The position numbers and the translations under genes are program-made. 35,320 nucleotides of DNA from a virus. The stretch is taken from positions 1 to 35,320 of the IMG/VR virus record IMGVR_UViG_3300025127_000115; one strand, 5' to 3'. This document shows, in pieces, positions 22,541 through 29,048 of this stretch (position 1 is the stretch's first letter; the number at the start of each line of letters is the position of its first letter). The notes beneath the pieces are model-generated. The model saw only the letters and a list, made by a program, of their open reading frames with translations, did not search any database and was not told the origin of the DNA.

Positions 22541-22671
22541 TACTTGCCTTTCGATTTTTTCATCGAGGGCTTAGGTGCTGGAGCAACAGGCATACGTTTA
22601 GCCCTGTTGTCACTGAATCGCATCATAGCTTCTTTAAGAAGTTCCATTGTTTTGTCAGATAAATTAGGCAT
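22540..22671 (-). CDS. small basic protein, 43 aa
   Basis: Starts in TAATGCC at the end of the 28-aa gene and ends in TAATGCC at the next start. The N-terminal half is a helix (MPNLSDKTMELLKEAMMRF), the C-terminal half a Pro/Lys tail (RMPVAPAPKPSMKKSKGK). I do not recognise the family. The perfectly conserved stop-start overlaps on both sides support it as a real gene. Confidence 0.7.
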   Translation of the reverse strand: MPNLSDKTMELLKEAMMRFSDNRAKRMPVAPAPKPSMKKSKGK

Positions 22672-22757
22672 TAGCATTTACCTTTCTTGCCTTTACCTTT
22701 TTTCTTCATTGGTGGACGACCTCGTTTAGTTCCGTATGTACCTTTTCCTTGTGGCAT
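22671..22757 (-). CDS. tiny Lys/Arg/Gly-rich protein, 28 aa
   Basis: The frame encodes MPQGKGTYGTKRGRPPMKKK and then another Lys/Gly stretch ending in Cys. The RGRPP core is like an AT-hook, a motif that binds the minor groove of AT-rich DNA. The ATG follows AAAGGAATAAT, with a good Shine-Dalgarno site five bases upstream of the start. It is the first gene of the coupled chain of small basic proteins. It could serve as a DNA-compaction peptide in the virion. Confidence 0.65.
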   Translation of the reverse strand: MPQGKGTYGTKRGRPPMKKKGKGKKGKC

Positions 22758-22766
22758 ATTATTCCT

Positions 22767-23162
22767 TTATTTAACTTGAGATGAACCAAAGTAGAAACCT
22801 ACAATGGCGAGAGCGGTTTGTCTGACCTCAGGCAGTATAAGATAACCCTGCGTATGTACAAACTTAGAGCCTTTAAATAGCCCTAGAAAGCCTTTTGATT
22901 CTTCTTGAAGGGTAACACCTATGTCAGTAAATGCAAAGACCGCAGGGAGGGCTATAGTAGCCATCAGGACGCTTACTGTAATAAGCCTACGCATCCATAC
23001 TCCTCCACGCCCCGAAGCCTTGTCAGCGGAACTATCTGCAATCTCTTGCTTCTTGAGCATCTGCTCGAACAGTCGAGTCTGGCTCTGAGCCTGTGAAGCT
23101 ACCAGTTTCATAACGAAACCTGATACGCCTCCACCTAGCATTGCTAATAGTTCTGGTGTCAT
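22767..23162 (-). CDS. holin-like membrane protein, 131 aa
   Basis: A Gly-rich hydrophobic start (LLAMLGGGVSGFVMKLV), a charged helical stretch, then a membrane segment at about 60-79 (LITVSVLMATIALPAVFAF) and a last hydrophobic segment at the end (ALAIVGFYFGSS). The layout fits membrane proteins I know from marine phages as three-transmembrane, holin-like. It would permit the endolysin or spanin step of lysis. It overlaps the small 54-aa membrane gene upstream by 4 bases. A role in lysis is inference. Confidence 0.7.
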   Translation of the reverse strand: MTPELLAMLGGGVSGFVMKLVASQAQSQTRLFEQMLKKQEIADSSADKASGRGGVWMRRLITVSVLMATIALPAVFAFTDIGVTLQEESKGFLGLFKGSKFVHTQGYLILPEVRQTALAIVGFYFGSSQVK

Positions 23163-23323
23163 TTCTTCAGTAGTTCTCGTATTACCTTTATTGCTGAGGA
23201 TGTCATGTACACGAACGTAGCTAGACCAACAGCAAAACCAAGTACCTCATTTACAGGTGCAAGCTCAATAGTAGCAAAGAAGCCAAACATTCCGATTAGT
23301 GACCTGTAAATTATATCGTCCAT
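23159..23323 (-). CDS. small membrane protein, 54 aa
   Basis: The product runs MDDIIYRSLIGMFGFFATIE, then LAPVNEVLGFAVGLATFVYM, then a basic tail ending KVIRELLKK. It has two hydrophobic helices with a charged C-terminus, the layout of a class II holin. The start is two bases after the previous gene's stop (TAATAATAATGG) and its end overlaps the holin-like gene by 4 bases. I do not recognise the family, but a partner to the 131-aa membrane protein is likely. Confidence 0.7.
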   Translation of the reverse strand: MDDIIYRSLIGMFGFFATIELAPVNEVLGFAVGLATFVYMTSSAIKVIRELLKK

Positions 23324-23325
23324 TA

Positions 23326-23709
23326 TTATTCAAAGATTACTCCTGCCTCCTCTAGTTCTGCCCTAAGTTCATCAGTAAGTTCTAGCGATGTATTATCTAC
23401 AGACTCAGTAGGTTCTACCCAATCTGAAAAGTCTTGTGGGTTTAACTCAACCTTATCTAGTTCCTGCAAGTCATCAATAATTGAGTCATATAGTTCTAAA
23501 TCAGTAAGCAATGCTACTGGTATTACAATACGCCCATCAATTGTTTCTCTAGGTGCAATTTTAAAATTGTGCAAAAGTGTGTTGTTAAAAGTAGAAACAT
23601 CATCCTGTGTTGTTACCATCCACCACTTTTGTAAAAACTCAGCCTGCTCTTCAGTAAAAGGGTCAGCGTTTATACAACTAGTTAATAAAGATATTTCTGA
23701 TTCGTTCAT
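23326..23709 (-). CDS. hypothetical acidic protein, 127 aa
   Basis: I do not recognise the family. I chose the ATG at 23709 (MNESEISLLTS), which starts just after the preceding gene's stop; a frame from 23736 would overlap that gene. The product is strongly acidic, with Trp-rich EFLQKWWMVTTQDD and a C-terminal helical acid region (LTDELRAELEEAG). It follows the putative receptor-binding protein and may be a chaperone for a tail protein, as many phages place fibre chaperones directly after the fibre gene. Confidence 0.65.
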   Translation of the reverse strand: MNESEISLLTSCINADPFTEEQAEFLQKWWMVTTQDDVSTFNNTLLHNFKIAPRETIDGRIVIPVALLTDLELYDSIIDDLQELDKVELNPQDFSDWVEPTESVDNTSLELTDELRAELEEAGVIFE

Positions 23710-23710
23710 G

Positions 23711-24571
23711 TTATGCAGGAATTGTTGTATCTCCAAATGCAGCTAAAAATGTTCTAACTGCTGTTTTAATATCTGATGGAACAGTTCCATCCAAGAAAGA
23801 CATATGCAATGGAAATTTTGCAGAGTACGAATTTGTTGACCAGTTTAATTTCCAGTCAGCACTTGCGTAGTAATTTGTGCTAAAATAACCACTAGTTGCT
23901 AATGTTGTTCCATTTCGTTTTATTCTAGCTTGACCAAATTCTTTGTTAAATTCTAAGAATCCATCGTTACTATAACTATTATAAACAATACTAGTTGAAG
24001 CATTTTGACCTATATGGTATAGCAATTTATCATAATAAACTTCTGTGCTTATTAATGAAGTGCTTGGTGATGATTGAGCATAGTAAAAACCATAGTTTGG
24101 GTCAGAATATCCTGCTGATGTACATACTGAGATAAGAGTGTAATCCTCTCTTTTGCCATAACTTATAACATCACTTGCGTCTGCAGCATCTATGGTTTGT
24201 GAAATGCTGCTATTAACACTTAAACCTATTGCTGTACTTCCAGTTTTGGCTGCTGTGTAATTGCCACTAGTAAAGTTAGCAGTAGTCATTGCAGCTCCCT
24301 TTGCAGGAATGCTAATGCCTGCCCCAGTCTTTGCACAGTTTATAACAAACTGACCAATCTTAGACCAATGAGAACTTAGGCTAACAAACAAATCGTTATG
24401 TTTTTCTTTTGTATACGCCTCAGTATAGCTTGAGTCAAGAGATGACAAATCAAAAGAACCCCCTGCTGCTTCAACAGCAGTAAAATACGCTTGAGCATTA
24501 GCATCGTACGAAGGAGCAGCGGCAGCACCGTGAAGTGGCTTACCTAGGGCGTTCTTAAGTGATAAGAACAT
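23711..24571 (-). CDS. putative tail fibre/receptor-binding protein, 286 aa
   Basis: The N-terminus includes AQAYFTAVEAAGGSFDLSS, then SLSSHWSKIGQF, a pattern I know from marine phage tail proteins. The rest is rich in Ser, Thr, Tyr and Asn with many short strands, as in a beta-sandwich host-binding domain. No collagen-like repeat or pectate-lyase signature is seen. The position after the adaptor and next to small tail genes supports a tail role. The start is two bases after the previous stop. Confidence 0.65.
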   Translation of the reverse strand: MFLSLKNALGKPLHGAAAAPSYDANAQAYFTAVEAAGGSFDLSSLDSSYTEAYTKEKHNDLFVSLSSHWSKIGQFVINCAKTGAGISIPAKGAAMTTANFTSGNYTAAKTGSTAIGLSVNSSISQTIDAADASDVISYGKREDYTLISVCTSAGYSDPNYGFYYAQSSPSTSLISTEVYYDKLLYHIGQNASTSIVYNSYSNDGFLEFNKEFGQARIKRNGTTLATSGYFSTNYYASADWKLNWSTNSYSAKFPLHMSFLDGTVPSDIKTAVRTFLAAFGDTTIPA

Positions 24572-24572
24572 C

Positions 24573-24842
24573 TTAGACTACGTGACAAGCTACTGAACCG
24601 CTAACAATCCGTACTGCTGTGAACTGACCATAAAGAACAGTGCCAGCAGGAATTGTAACAGGAATTGATGCAAGCAATGATAAGTTTGCAACATTACCTG
24701 CTGCTGTGTCGCTATGCAGAACTGTATCGGTAAGAACTTGGATTGCTCCAACGCTTGTTAGATTGCTTGTTAAGTTTCCAGTAGCCAGTATTTGTGAGCC
24801 AGCTGATGAGAATTCGAGTGTGTTATTTCGTGAACTTGCCAT
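24573..24842 (-). CDS. hypothetical virion protein, 89 aa
   Basis: I do not recognise the family. It is uncharged and rich in Ser, Thr, Ala, Val and Gly, with alternating strands (VTIPAGTVLYGQFTAVRIVSGS), like small head-fibre or decoration proteins. It follows the extended -10 promoter at 24858-24850, only 7 bases upstream of its ATG. The next gene starts one base after its stop, so the two are probably cotranscribed. Confidence 0.65.
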   Translation of the reverse strand: MASSRNNTLEFSSAGSQILATGNLTSNLTSVGAIQVLTDTVLHSDTAAGNVANLSLLASIPVTIPAGTVLYGQFTAVRIVSGSVACHVV

Positions 24843-24849
24843 GTTGGGT

Positions 24850-24858
24850 ATTATATCA
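24850..24858 (-). promoter_or_regulatory. extended -10 promoter, TGaTATAAT
   Basis: On the - strand this reads TGATATAAT and continues ATACCCAACATG, nearly the same as the site at 18664-18656. No clear -35. It would start transcription of the 89-aa gene and tail genes. Confidence 0.45.
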
Positions 24859-24870
24859 CAGGGTTATCGT

Positions 24871-25818
24871 CTATCGGGACTGCCGATTTACGTAAGTTGA
24901 GAATCGTTTGTTTACAGTGTTGTTGTTAGCACGGATGTCTATTTTCTCCAGTTCTAACGCTAAATATGTTTGTGCTACGCCTTCCTCGGCAATAGCCTCT
25001 TGCTGTCTGTTCTGTACACGCAGGAAGTCAGCGTATACTGCATGAGCAATAAAGTTAAAGAACTCAGCAGGGACATCTACTTCAGAATTGTAGTAGTCAG
25101 ATGTAACCGTGAATGGAGTGAACTCCTTCTTGTAAGTTATGAATGCTGAGTTGTCGTTACTGTTTGTGACGTTGAGAATGTTTGCACCCTCTGCATCAAC
25201 ATAAAAATCGTACTCAATAGCTGAGTGATTCAAGAATGCTTGCTTACGATGAATACGATTGAATCCACCTATTGTTGTTTTCCCTGTCTGAGCATAAGGT
25301 ATTAACGAACGTGGAGTAACTTGCAACACATCGCTACCAGCTCTTGGTGTCCATGTTTCAACATCAACTACATTGCTTTTCTTATCAGCATCAGCCTCTG
25401 TAAATTGTGCTGTTCCTGCTGATACAGTATAAGTTCCACTGGCTTGTTTTGCTGCAGAAGCAGAAGTATCAACTCTCCAAGCTGAACCAGTATTGTAAAT
25501 AATAACTGTAGCTGTTGTAACACCCTGGTAAACATTACTTCCACCAGTGGTATTAGAGCCAAGCAACTTGTAGTTTTGATTTACAGAAGTTGATGTGCTT
25601 GCAGTTGCACCTGATAGTGTCAACGCAAGAATATCACGCTGCTCTGAAGTAACTAAATAACGCTCCCAGACTGGACTCTCGTCAAAGATTTGTTGAAACC
25701 TTCGATTAATAAAGTTACGAATGATTTCATCTTCATTACCACTAGCAGGCAATTCTCCACCGTGACCGATAAGAGAAGTTATAAGTGAAAATAAATCCTT
25801 GTACTTTCTGTTCTGCAT
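24871..25818 (-). CDS. head-tail adaptor or tail-tube-like protein, 315 aa
   Basis: The N-terminus (KDLFSLITSLIG...EIIRNFINRRFQQIFDESPVWERYL) and C-terminus (AVYADFLRVQNRQQEAIAEEG...TYLALELEK) look like the helical bundle of podovirus adaptor proteins such as T7 gp11 or P22 gp4-like proteins. A beta-rich Ser/Thr insertion lies between. The role would be to link portal to tail. The start overlaps the stop of the previous gene by one base. Confidence 0.7.
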   Translation of the reverse strand: MQNRKYKDLFSLITSLIGHGGELPASGNEDEIIRNFINRRFQQIFDESPVWERYLVTSEQRDILALTLSGATASTSTSVNQNYKLLGSNTTGGSNVYQGVTTATVIIYNTGSAWRVDTSASAAKQASGTYTVSAGTAQFTEADADKKSNVVDVETWTPRAGSDVLQVTPRSLIPYAQTGKTTIGGFNRIHRKQAFLNHSAIEYDFYVDAEGANILNVTNSNDNSAFITYKKEFTPFTVTSDYYNSEVDVPAEFFNFIAHAVYADFLRVQNRQQEAIAEEGVAQTYLALELEKIDIRANNNTVNKRFSTYVNRQSR

Positions 25819-26126
25819 TAGATTTTGTTAGGGCTGAGTTGTGGAAACTTTCTTTGGTAGTACTTTAAAAATTCTTTAGAATGCACAGTCTCTTGACCGT
25901 ACTTCTGTACAAGTCGGAAGTATTCACGTGGCGGAATAGTTGCGACTGGTTTACCGAGCGTAGGGTGAGTAGTCCCCTTTAGTTCGGTAGCTTCTTTAGC
26001 GGCTTGGTCAACACGTGATTGCTCACTCTTCCGCTCCATCTTGAATCCGTTTTTGATTTCCTGCATGAATGCACGGTCAATCTCGCCATCGGAGTAGCGT
26101 TTAATATTGGGAACAATTATATCCAT
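25818..26126 (-). CDS. hypothetical head-associated protein, 102 aa
   Basis: I do not recognise the family. I chose the ATG at 26126 (MDIIVPNIKRYSDG) since the frame from 26162 runs through the terminator hairpin. The ATG lies four bases after that terminator's T run, so expression depends on read-through. The product is basic and helical (DRAFMQEIKNGFKMERKSEQ) and ends in a Lys/Arg/Tyr-rich region. It lies between the capsid genes and adaptor, typical of a head completion factor. Confidence 0.65.
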   Translation of the reverse strand: MDIIVPNIKRYSDGEIDRAFMQEIKNGFKMERKSEQSRVDQAAKEATELKGTTHPTLGKPVATIPPREYFRLVQKYGQETVHSKEFLKYYQRKFPQLSPNKI

Positions 26127-26130
26127 AGAT

Positions 26131-26159
26131 AAAAAAAGGCAGGGGGTCCGAAGACCCCC
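26131..26159 (-). terminator. strong intrinsic terminator after the capsid genes
   Basis: On the - strand: GGGGGTC-UUCG-GACCCCC stem-loop (26159-26142), then TGCC and a seven-T run (26137-26131). The stem is perfect and has a stable UUCG tetraloop. It follows the major capsid and decoration genes, so it should make their mRNA abundant and distal genes less so. Confidence 0.88.
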
Positions 26160-26173
26160 CAACCAGAATTTAA

Positions 26174-26635
26174 TTAAACAAATGAACCTAAGTCAATTAT
26201 GCGTAATGCGATAACAATGTTACCAGCAGTCAAGCTAGCAGTTGTACCATTGATTTCAGCAAGAACTGAAGTTTCAGCTTGGTATCCAACAGCCTGTGAT
26301 TGATTGCCTGTGAATGACTCACCACCATTGAAGTGAGGAGCAGACAGTGCATCTACATCAAGTGCATCAATGAACTCATCTGGGTCACCAGCAGTTGTGC
26401 CAACATCAAGAGTAATGTCAGTAGCACCAGCAAGTGCAGTTGATTCAAAAACGCCAGCCAACTCAACAGCACCACCAGCAGGGATGGTTGCAATTGGAAG
26501 TTGTCCAGCTGTGCCTAGTGTTTCTCCATTGAATGGATTAGTACCTAGTTTGATTTTTGCTAAGTCATCAAATGATAGTGAGATGACGTGAGTGTAGCCA
26601 GATGTTCCAGCTTCATTTACGGTTAAACGTGCCAT
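26174..26635 (-). CDS. putative capsid decoration protein, 153 aa
   Basis: The product lacks Cys and has few charges, with a Gly/Thr/Ala/Val-rich beta composition (LPIATIPAGGAVELAGVFES...ATDITLDVGTTAGDP). It directly follows the major capsid protein and precedes a strong terminator, the usual place for an abundant head decoration or stabilising protein. I do not recognise a named family. A weak Shine-Dalgarno-like AAAGGA lies 11 bases before the ATG. Confidence 0.65.
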   Translation of the reverse strand: MARLTVNEAGTSGYTHVISLSFDDLAKIKLGTNPFNGETLGTAGQLPIATIPAGGAVELAGVFESTALAGATDITLDVGTTAGDPDEFIDALDVDALSAPHFNGGESFTGNQSQAVGYQAETSVLAEINGTTASLTAGNIVIALRIIDLGSFV

Positions 26636-26660
26636 ATTATTATATTTCCTTTGTTAGGTG

Positions 26661-27677
26661 TTAAGCAGTTGCGACAATCTTGCCGTGAGCACCAGGGTTG
26701 TATACACCGAGTGTCAATGCACAGTCAACGAATCCACGCTCACCGCCACCAAGATTTGGAAGGCGAGTGCTTCCCATTGGGATAAGCTCGTGAACACCGT
26801 AGTATTCTGGGTTTACTAAGTAACCAGACATTCCTGCTTGACCAGCTTGTGTTGGCATACAGTCAGGATTTCCGTTTACAATAGAAACGATACCGTGGTC
26901 GCTTTGATATAGGTCAACGCTAAGTTTGATTGAACCGCTGTTGCCGTCATAGTTAACTGAACGAATGTTTTCGTTAGCAACTCCAGAAACACGTGCGAAG
27001 TCACTGATGTCGCTACGAAGAGCAGTATCAGCAATAAGCATTAGGTTGTCAGTAGAACCAGTAACGGTGAAGATGGATGTAATAAGAGCGTTAAGCTCTG
27101 ATTCAGCAAACACATCATCAGTTACGTCAGCAATACTTCCAGCAGGTGTGCGGAAGCCAGCAGGAACATCAGCAGGAGCACCAGCACCACCAGTGTTGGC
27201 AGTGGACTCAAGCCATTTTCCAAGACCACGAAGGGCATTAGCTGTACCAGCACCATCTTCAATAGCACTGTCTTGTGCACCAGCAAGTGTAGCTTCGATG
27301 TCACGTTTTAGTTCACGGATAGCCTTAGCTTCTGCTTGAGCAATCTTAGCAGGACCAACGGAATCAACAGCCTCTTGGAGGTCGGATACCATGTAGTCAC
27401 GGCGGAATTTTTGAACACGATTACCAAGGCGAGCACGACCAGCGAATTGGTCAGTGAATGCAGTTACGTCAGCACCTTCAGAGATACCAGCAGTACTTGG
27501 AGCACTTAGAGAATCAACAGTCCACTCTACGTTAGTAGCAGTAGCACGTTGTTTGTTAGCCGAAGAGAGAATAGGAGTCTCTTCAGGAGCAAGGATAGTC
27601 AAGACATCAGTCAAGTCTTCCCGATTGGAAACACCAGAACCAGTATTGGTGGTGTCGAATGTATTTGAGAATGACAT
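26661..27677 (-). CDS. major capsid protein, SU10 / DUF5309 type
   Basis: The 338-aa product has the N-terminal NREDLTDVLTILAPEETPIL with ANKQRATATNVEWTVDSL, the mark of the SU10-type major capsid family (DUF5309), an HK97-fold. Then come a basic linker (FRRDYMVSDLQEAV), a long helix (IREL...EATLAG) and a Gly-rich domain. There is no long N-terminal delta domain; assembly is guided by the separate scaffold gene. It has no Shine-Dalgarno site, only an A/T-rich leader (aataataacttata). It lies between the scaffold and decoration genes. Confidence 0.9.
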   Translation of the reverse strand: MSFSNTFDTTNTGSGVSNREDLTDVLTILAPEETPILSSANKQRATATNVEWTVDSLSAPSTAGISEGADVTAFTDQFAGRARLGNRVQKFRRDYMVSDLQEAVDSVGPAKIAQAEAKAIRELKRDIEATLAGAQDSAIEDGAGTANALRGLGKWLESTANTGGAGAPADVPAGFRTPAGSIADVTDDVFAESELNALITSIFTVTGSTDNLMLIADTALRSDISDFARVSGVANENIRSVNYDGNSGSIKLSVDLYQSDHGIVSIVNGNPDCMPTQAGQAGMSGYLVNPEYYGVHELIPMGSTRLPNLGGGERGFVDCALTLGVYNPGAHGKIVATA

Positions 27678-27704
27678 TATAAGTTATTATTAATGAGTTA
27701 TTGT

Positions 27705-28772
27705 TTAGCGGCGGTTAGCCATTTTAAGTTTTCTAAGGGCGGCGAAATCGTTTGCACTACCAGTCTTTTTAAAACGAGCTTCCAGTTCCTTTAGTGCTTT
27801 AGCATTTCTGCCTTGGCTCTGTTCGGATTGTGCAGCGGATGGAGTTCCTGTACGTGGAGGATTAAGTGCGGGTGTCTTACCACTAGCTACAGCCTTACGA
27901 CCGTAGATACTGTTAGTAGCATGAGCGAACCAGTAATCAAGTTGAGCAGCTACATCAGGTGCTTCACGTTTGAAGATGTCTTTAATCTTCTTCATTCGTT
28001 CATCACCTATAGTTGATTCGTATTGTTTTCGGATACTGCTGTCCTCGTCACCCATCCAATTAAGTTCTTTCTTAGCACGTTTAGAAAAAGCCTCAGTTAA
28101 TTTAGCTCCCTCTTCTTGTGCCTTTACTCGATTTAATTGGTCAGGTAAAAATGTCTTCTGTGATTTACGAGCGTTAATTAACGCCTTCCTCACATCGGAC
28201 TTAGTCCAATCGTTTCCTTCTACTTCCGTAACAACATCATCAGCTGCGTAATCATCACTTTCAAAAAGAAGATTCTCAGCCCATTCAACAATTCCATCAA
28301 TCTCCTCAGCCTTTGTTTGTAATTCGTCAATACTATTGAGATTACTAAAAGGATTGTTTTCGACTGGTTTCTTTGCTTTAAGCGGATTATCACCCTCTTG
28401 TAGCTTTGCTTCTAACTGTTTGATTTGTGCTTCGGCAGCTTTACGTTTAGCAGTCAATTCACCGAATCGAGCTACTGCACGGCTACCTAGCTTATCAGAT
28501 AGTTCACGCAAATCCTCCTCGGACATTTCGTCCAGGTCCAACTGTGAAAGAACATCTTCGGATTCAGTTTCCTCAGTTTCAGTAACCTCATCGGTTTCTT
28601 CTACCTCAGTCTCTGGCTCTGCTTCATCTCCCTGGGATTCTTCCTGACGCTCTTCAGCTTCTGGTTTCATCTCACCGAGTCTCCGCATTGCGAAATCCGT
28701 GACGGATATATTAGTATTTTCCGCTGTGTTTTCTACTGGTTCAGCGTCTCCAGTTTCAATTTCGTCTGTCAT
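27705..28772 (-). CDS. capsid scaffolding protein, 355 aa
   Basis: The N-terminus is very acidic (ESQGDEAEPETEVEETDEVT), then a coiled-coil helix region (AKRKAAEAQIKQLEAKLQEG), further helices and a basic C-terminal end (ALKELEARFKKTGSANDF, then KMANRR). The basic helical C-terminus is typical of scaffolds that bind capsid proteins. The length and the position directly upstream of the capsid gene fit. It has its own extended -10 promoter 42 bases upstream (28822-28814). Confidence 0.85.
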   Translation of the reverse strand: MTDEIETGDAEPVENTAENTNISVTDFAMRRLGEMKPEAEERQEESQGDEAEPETEVEETDEVTETEETESEDVLSQLDLDEMSEEDLRELSDKLGSRAVARFGELTAKRKAAEAQIKQLEAKLQEGDNPLKAKKPVENNPFSNLNSIDELQTKAEEIDGIVEWAENLLFESDDYAADDVVTEVEGNDWTKSDVRKALINARKSQKTFLPDQLNRVKAQEEGAKLTEAFSKRAKKELNWMGDEDSSIRKQYESTIGDERMKKIKDIFKREAPDVAAQLDYWFAHATNSIYGRKAVASGKTPALNPPRTGTPSAAQSEQSQGRNAKALKELEARFKKTGSANDFAALRKLKMANRR

Positions 28773-28813
28773 AATTTATCCACTCATTAACGGCGAGCGA
28801 TGCCGATAAGCGG

Positions 28814-28822
28814 ATTATAACA
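28814..28822 (-). promoter_or_regulatory. extended -10 promoter, TGtTATAAT
   Basis: On the - strand this reads TGTTATAAT, a perfect extended -10, in the 57-bp gap before the scaffold gene. No clear -35. It is followed by a short CGGC-atcgctc-GCCG hairpin. It would drive the scaffold, capsid and decoration genes up to the terminator at 26131. Confidence 0.5.
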
Positions 28823-28829
28823 TAGGGTG

Positions 28830-29048
28830 TTACATATAATCGGAGTAAACCTTTTTTAACTTATCGAAACCAGCCATCTGTATGATTTGGTCATACGTAA
28901 TGATACGTCCTGATACTTGTTGTATCTGTTCAGTAGGGGACTCATGCAATTCCTGTATGGTCTCCTCACGTAGTTCGTGAATCATTTTGATGAAGCGAGC
29001 GAATGACTCGTAGTCATGTAGCTTTTCTATATCGTCTTGGATGTTCAT
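28830..29048 (-). CDS. hypothetical protein, 72 aa
   Basis: The product is a charged helical protein (DDIEKLHDYESFARFIKMI, then ELREETIQELHE) with a second helix at the end (QMAGFDKLKKVYSDYM). The same type of short protein follows the portal gene in several marine phages, where it is uncharacterised. It overlaps the portal stop by one base (ATG on the TATAATG end). I cannot assign a role. Confidence 0.7.
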   Translation of the reverse strand: MNIQDDIEKLHDYESFARFIKMIHELREETIQELHESPTEQIQQVSGRIITYDQIIQMAGFDKLKKVYSDYM

